Assembly (NCBI GenBank): GCA_000310025.1 | Contig: FN649726.1 | Coordinates: 2,092,546 to 2,156,545, forward strand | Length of the DNA: 64,000 nucleotides | DNA from: Ectocarpus siliculosus | Lineage: Eukaryota > Sar > Phaeophyceae > Ectocarpales > Ectocarpaceae | Reading direction: 5' to 3' | In this document: positions 58,123 through 64,000 of the stretch, piece by piece | Numbering within the stretch: the first letter of the stretch is position 1 | How the letters are laid out: each line of letters begins with the position of its first letter | Translations under genes and position numbers: made by a program | The notes under the pieces: generated by a model | The model's database searches: none | The model's input: only the letters and a program-made list of their open reading frames with translations | Told to the model about the DNA's origin: nothing

Positions 58123-59353
58123 TGGGCGCGCCAGGCCATGGCTGGCTGCTGGTGCGCTTCCTTGCGGCCGGTTGGTCTTTGTTGGTGCAAGTACGGGATG
58201 AACCCGGATAGGGGGGGGTGGGCTGCTCGCCCGGCACAACGAAACAGCCTGTTGACCAGAGGGGTGAGGGAGGGCAGGAAACGGCATCTTCTCGTGGGTT
58301 ACATGGCACCGCGTCGCTTCAAGGGGGGGAGGACTGAAGGTCCGTTTCTGTCCCGTCTCTGAAAAGTATCATCACGAGAGAATGGTTGTTGCGGCGTGGA
58401 GCGGCGTACTGTATGCAAAAGTAGTACGTTCTAGATGCTCGTTCTGGGGGGGTGCTTTGCAAGGCGAACGACTTGATTGACCTGGAGGGCCAGGCTCGCT
58501 TTCGTGTTAGCGGTGTGGTCGATCGGCCGAACGACTGCACGAAGGCAAGCAACGGAGAACGAAAAAGTCGCCGACGGTAAACAGCGTCTAAAAGTCCGCA
58601 CCAGTCAGCTGGGTACCGGGGGACCTGTAGAAACGAGGACGCGGCGTACCGCCGAATGAAGCCAAAAACACCTTCCCGCCAACCGGTTGTAACATCATCT
58701 TGAGGGCGACGAAATCCATGAGAACCGATACATTACCAACACAAAAAAAAAATGGATAAAAGTTTTACATTTCTTCATCGTACTCCTGGCGGCGACGTAG
58801 CGCTGCGAGGCTTTAGCAAGACGCCCTTAAACTTCCTCCACACTCGCGAGCCTTGCCACATGCTCAAGCAGCGGACTCTTTGAAAAAGAGCAGCACGTGC
58901 CTCCCATGTACGGTTCTGTCGAGGCAACTAGCTGGACGTTCTGAGACGAGTATCACATGCCCTCCTGTCCCAAAAAGCAGGCGTACGCGGGTGAGGGCGC
59001 GTCACCGCTACGCGCGAAAGCAGAGCAAAATCATCTCACCCTCCCAATTTCCGACTCCAGCCGTCCAAATCGGTGCAATTTCTAGCATTTCTCCGCGCCC
59101 TACTTGCTCATATCGACTCGCCCTCGAGCTCTACGACAGAGCATCAACAAGGGTGCTTCGAGTATGCCAAACGCTCCGTCAGCACAAACACTGGGTGAAA
59201 CCCTCGTGCCGCCACAGGTCTTGATGGCACAAGATTTCTGGGTGTCCGGGGAAATAGCGGGCACAGCTCCAAACACAGGCAGCGTAACAGCATTTTCGAA
59301 CTCCGAGCCCAAGACAAACCCCATCTCCGAACCATGCGCGCTCCAGGTCTACC
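58123..59353. other. Spacer between convergent genes
   Basis: Contains the 3' UTRs of IFT56 and the pseudouridine synthase. No domain or splice-consistent frame. A short A run (58742-58752) and G-rich runs occur. Confidence 0.55.
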
Positions 59354-62300
59354 CTAGTAATTGCACGGGTATCTCGTGATGCGGTCCAACCAAGCTACGA
59401 AGTCGTAGTCCGCTTGCTCCTGGTGAAGGAGGCAACGGCAGAATAGCGGTAAGGGTGCAACAGGGCAACGCGGCGCAAGACTGTTAGGGTATTGAACATA
59501 GCAAACAATCACGGCGTGCGGGCGGGCGGGAACAACAAAGATATACAGGGTGGTGGCCAGAGCGGTGTGAGCAACAACAGCCTGAGAATACAACCATATT
59601 CACGGCTTGCCAAAAACCAGCGTCGGGAATGTACCCGATAATCCAGAGCATGCGCCCTTGGTGTCCGCCGTGTTGCAAACCGTGCGACCACCCGGTACCG
59701 ACAGTCGAAAACGGAACACTCCGCACACTGCAAATCTGCTTCAAAACCTCACAGCACACGTGTCCCAGCAACGCCGAGAGGACCCGTGTACCCGTTTCTA
59801 AAACGCCCCCAGCAACGGTGACATGTTGCCACAGACTATGCAGCGACACTTCATGCACCGCTCCAGGGGTTAAATTCAGGTAAATGCACGTTTCTTCGCC
59901 ACCCCCCTGCAGTTCTCTCCCAGCCACTGAAAGGTCTACCAGTGCACGAAAATGCAGCCAACACCAAAGACGCGCGTTCCTGTTTCTACCGTCCGAACCG
60001 TTCCCGCCGCGGGGAAGGCGAAAAACACAAGCATTCTTCAACAAGGAAGAGTAGAGGTCGAGTACGGAAAGATAACAACCCCCACCTTTGCGAGGATTCC
60101 TGCGTGAATTTTGTTCTTCTTGAAGTCTTCCAGGGCCTCGGCAGCGGGTCCAGTCTCCCACTCCAGAAGGCGATCGTGAGCTTTAGCGCGTTTCACGCTG
60201 TGTTTGTTGCAGGGACAGCAGTCCGTTTTTCGTGTCGTGTAAAGGAGATAAATCGATTAGATTATACCCGAACAAACATGGTAGTCTAATGATTAAAAAC
60301 ACAATTAATATTGCAACTGCTCCTCTGGGTGTTTCTGTTGCACTGCGACGGGGGGGGGGGAGGCGGACACGGCATGTTTGTCGCGAAAACAGACATGATT
60401 AGGCAACGTACACGAGCAATCAACAATGGCTGCACCGCGATCGTTGGATGCCGCAGTTTCGTGGACGTATATAGCTCAGCAGGCGGGGGGGGGTGTTCGT
60501 GTGGCCACCAATTTGCTTCGTTGGCTTGGCGACAAACCAGATGGTGCTCATGGTGCTTGCTGCCCTGGCCACCAGCCTTAAACGCGACTTGCGGGGGACG
60601 TCTAGTCTGTGCTGGCGCGAGGGGCGGCGGCGTCGCTCTAGCTTTCGCCATTGGAGAGAAGCCCCAGAACGAAATGCCTGCGGGGGTGTCACTACACCAC
60701 CCCGCAGCGGGTGTGGGCTGAAAATTCCATTCTTTTTGCTGCTGTTGGCGAGGAAACGTACGCGGGGAGGCACGGCCACGAGCTCATTTGCGCAGCTTTC
60801 GTGAGCTCAAGAGCAATCAGCTGAGAAACCCCTCCTTGAGAAATCGTGGTCCGCGGTTTCCTAATGCTTTGTTGTATTGTGCGAAAGAGGACCAACCTGT
60901 CAGGATCGGATCAGCATGCTCATTTCACCTAGAACCGAATAATGAAAACGCCCGGGCACCGTGCATAGTTCCTATCGAAACATTTCGGGCGCAACTTACA
61001 CGAAACCCTACCACAGCATTGTATACACCAGGTAGAAGATGTAGCACTTCAACTTCCGAAACACACGAAGTTCACCCAGGCGATGACAGTCACAAGAACG
61101 GGCATTAGGGCTCCGCGAGGGACAGGGGGGGGCAAACAACATGAGCAACCCAACCGCGGCCCAAACACGCACACAAACAGCGACAGAAACTCACTCCTTG
61201 TTGTAGGGCTCGTAGAGCGGTCGCTCCAAGTAGAGCCCGTCACTGGGGGCGATTCCCAGGTTTATCTTCTCGGGTAAGAAGGACTTGGTGAAGTCCTCCG
61301 GATTGGACTGCCCTCGAACGCGGTCTACCGTAGAGGCCACCTGTGACACCCCGAAAAGAGGGCCAGGGAGGGGGGTGGGGGTGGCATGCATCCCAAGTGT
61401 TACTTTCGTGCGCTGCACTCTGGACCACCGATGCAAATGAAAGCGAGCACGACGACGTTGGTCAGGGGGGTTCGCGTGCATACTGAGATGTCGATCAGTA
61501 CCGTACGAGTAGGACCTCGACGGACCTTCGTTCCCTCGAACCTATGAAAAACCTGCACGTCGATTGAAGCAGGGGAGCAAACTTCGCAGAAATTGGCCAC
61601 GTTGAAGATCTAGCTATTTACATCGTGCGCTTCGGGGGTGTTGGCTAACACACCTACCTGCGTTTAAGCTCGGTGGCGAAATCCAAGCAGGGCTCACCAT
61701 CTTGCGGATCTGATGCATGATGAAGCTCTGCCCCCCGACGGTCAGCCGGATCCATTCCATGCCTTCGTGCTCAAAAGGGTCCGACGCTGTAAACGAGGTT
61801 ATTAACCTGTCGAAAACAGCCAACAAAAAAAGGACACAGATCGCGCGAGAGACGCCTACGGTCGTAAGGCCAGAAACATGAAAAATCCAGGTTGCACGCC
61901 GCCATTTTTCGTGCTTCGAAGAGGACCAAAAAACAAAAGAGTTAACGAGCTGGTCCGAAACTGTGACCGAAGTGCGATCGACACGTTCCCGCTTCCCATC
62001 ACCACCATCACCCTTACCGTCCTCACATCTCCCTACATGCAGGTGTATCTGCACAGCCTCGAGGGGAAAATTCGTGTTGAGTATGCGGCCACGAAGAAAA
62101 CGACGTGGCCCTTGGTCGGGGAAAATTTAGCGCAAAACGGCCGCCAGAAAAACAAGGCCTATGCGGGGGTCTCCGCACTTTCTCAAGCCCGGTCCTTCTT
62201 TGCCCAAATCACGCGTACCTCTTGCAGCTCGCGTCCGTCGCCTTCTTGTGGTTGGTGTAGTTGTGGTAGTTCTTGGTGCCCAGGAACCCCTTGAGCGTCT

Positions 62301-63573
62301 CTCGCAGGTCCTCGAGCCTGTCCGGCTTCAAGCGGTACCCCTTCAGCTGCTCCGCCACCCTCTGGACCACGGCCGGAGAAGACAGCTCCACGGCGGCCTG
62401 CCTTAACCTAGCTTCCTTTCCTTCGTCCCCGCTCCCTTCGTACTCTTGCTGCGAGTTGCCGTCGTCGTCGTCTCCTTCGGTGTCGCTCCTCCCGCTGTAC
62501 TCGCTTGCCCCGTCGTCGTCCGCCGCACCCACCGCGTGCCCTTGCCTTCGTCCCGCAGCCGGAGTCTCCATGGAGGCCGCCGCCGCAGCATCGGCAGCAT
62601 CTGTTAATCCTGATGCTTCCGTTCCGACTGCTCCCGCCGACGGCAGCACCGCGCCACTAGAAGCATTTTCGGCCTGCGCTGCCTCAGGCGGAGGAGAACC
62701 TGCTGCTAGTTGGGCCGCATCCACTTGTATCGAGCCCCCCGCCACGGCGGAAATATCCGCAGTTTCCCCTAGGTCGTCCACCGCACTACTGTCTCCACCG
62801 CCGGCGTGGGCCATTTCCCACTCCAACGCCTGCGCGTAAAGGTTTGAGAGACATTGGCTGCTTCGCATGAGGATAGGTAATAGGGAAATGGGGCGGCAGC
62901 GTGGACGGGCCTGAACTGTCTGCAGCGGCCATCGTCACACGGAACTGACTTGAGATCCTGCGATCACACGTCGCGGCGGAGAGGGTCATTTTCCAGATTT
63001 TATCTGAAACACTGTCTACCGAATCAGCCTGCAACAAAACGGCTCTGGAATAGTGATTGCCAAGCTGGACAACTTAGACACGCACCGTTTCGAATAGGTC
63101 CGTGACGTACGCCTTGGGAGCCAGCACGTACGTGGGCATGATGTACTCGTACCGCCTGCCGCTGCACCGCGTCCTGCTGTCGAAGCTCTTCGGTGCTCGC
63201 CTGATGTCCACCGCCCGGATGTCCTGTCATACGAAACGGCGACAAAAGGCCACGTGGGAACCAAAACTCACATTGAGCCTGAGCACTCACCGCACAGAAA
63301 GATACCCCACAAATCAGCTTGACCTGCCTTCGCTGCAAGCGGCATGTTGTCTACCATTGTAGATGGCGCCGTCTGAGAGAGGTCATTTCGGCGCCAGAGG
63401 TGAATGTCTCGATGCAAGGCGGTCCAGCGTATGCCCAAGGGCCACACACAGGTCAAGAAGCACCGGGCAAACCAGCTGGTCAGCCCGGCACTCACATCAG
63501 GGAGGTATTTGTTGATTTTTTCAACCGTCTCCCTCTCGCCGTCGTTCAGGTATGTCAGCTTCACCGATATCAC
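59354..63573 (-). CDS. PUS1: PUS1-type tRNA pseudouridine synthase, 5' end missing
   Basis: Eukaryotic TruA-family enzyme that turns uridine into pseudouridine in tRNA. Exons in the window: 63573-63496, 63223-63086, 62829-62219, 62048-62037, 61806-61698, 61340-61195, 60197-60086, 59419-59354; all phases match, giving 423 codons. Signatures: VEKINKYLPD, DIRAVDIRRAPKSFDSRTRC then RRYEYIMPTYVLAP, GFLGTKNYHNYTNHKK, and GMEWIRLTVGGQSFIMHQIR. The C-terminal part LGIAPSDGLYLERPLYEPYN is followed by FKKNKIHAGILAK. The exon with the catalytic Asp (RTDKGV-type motif) is not present and must lie beyond 64000. A ~150-residue Ala/Gly/Asp/Glu-rich insert separates the PTYVLAP block from GFLGT. The 12-base exon at 62037-62048 (Y-T-C plus split codons) is needed to keep phase and gives the expected Arg-Tyr, but is the least certain part. 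Confidence 0.92.
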
Positions 63574-64000
63574 CTGTTCGACGTGAGAGATGGCGCACAT
63601 GTAAGATACCACGGGGGAGGGGGGAGCGGGAGGTACAGGAGGGAAATGCCGCGAACCCGTCAACTATGTCCGCCTTGTCTAAAAAAGCAGCATTTCGAAG
63701 TACGGGTTTTGTTCGAGACATGGACTCACAGTCAGCACCAATCCGAGTTTGCTTCGGCAGTTAACTGACAGATCGACGTGCACAAGCGCGACGACTCTCA
63801 AAGCACAAACAAACACCGTGAACATAAAACAGACCAAATAGGTGGACGGTCCTGTCCAAGAGAAGTCAAGTACACTAGAAGGGCATCCTTTGCGACGGGA
63901 AACCATACCCTTCACACCCATGATCACCACGACCATCATTCATGATCATCATCGTCGTCGATTTCAGCTCGCTACACCAAACGCCGCGACCGCAATAAAC
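63574..64000. other. Intron sequence of the pseudouridine synthase, window edge
   Basis: Open frames here do not match the family's N-terminal half. Taken as intron between the first exon seen and the catalytic exon outside the window. Confidence 0.6.

Noticed and set aside
61698-61793. Acceptor at CTCGTTTACAG (61793) for the PUS1 MHQIR exon
   Set aside because: It requires an upstream exon ending at phase 1, which I could not find; the acceptor at 61806 fits the 12-base exon.

Overview
This is a eukaryotic nuclear window with intron-dense genes on both strands. Exons are short and introns run from a few hundred bases to about 1.4 kb, mostly GT..AG. The flagellar gene IFT56, a cytosolic ribosomal protein gene, rich simple repeats and intron sizes all fit a flagellated stramenopile. 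My best guess is a brown alga of the Ectocarpus type. The taxon is an inference from gene content and structure, not proven here. A 100-base N gap at 5278-5377 shows this is a draft assembly.

Gene layout, left to right. A minus-strand PA-domain/RING-H2 ubiquitin ligase lies at 2608-8764. Two minus-strand genes I cannot name lie at 11992-13194 and 13555-14678. RPS9 (40S ribosomal protein uS4) is on the plus strand at 16531-20862. An ABHD17-like serine hydrolase is on the plus strand at 22226-28383, with a Ty1/copia-like relic in one intron. A very large minus-strand TPR plus IQ-motif protein covers 30620-39240. An orphan 3' exon lies at 40530-40867. The 3' end of a DUF4050/Gag1-like clamp gene lies at 43318-44278. 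IFT56 (TTC26/DYF13), with 16 exons, is on the plus strand at 49396-58122. A PUS1-type tRNA pseudouridine synthase is on the minus strand at 59354-63573 and runs off the right edge before its catalytic-Asp exon.

The genes are unrelated housekeeping, signalling and ciliary functions; nothing suggests an operon or gene cluster. Exon models were built by hand from reading frame, splice dinucleotides, matching intron phase and known family sequence. IFT56, RPS9, PUS1, ABHD17-like and the PA-RING gene are well supported. The joins inside the TPR-IQ gene are phase-consistent but less certain.

Between genes, and in introns, I see dispersed short repeats. They include two SINE-like families with tRNA-like pieces, two long hairpins, a diverged tandem array of about 200-bp units at 46.7-47.3 kb, a cluster of CCGGCATTAT motifs, and a strikingly over-represented 10-mer, TACAGCAGTA. 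No rRNA, intact tRNA, CRISPR array or prokaryotic-style regulation was found.
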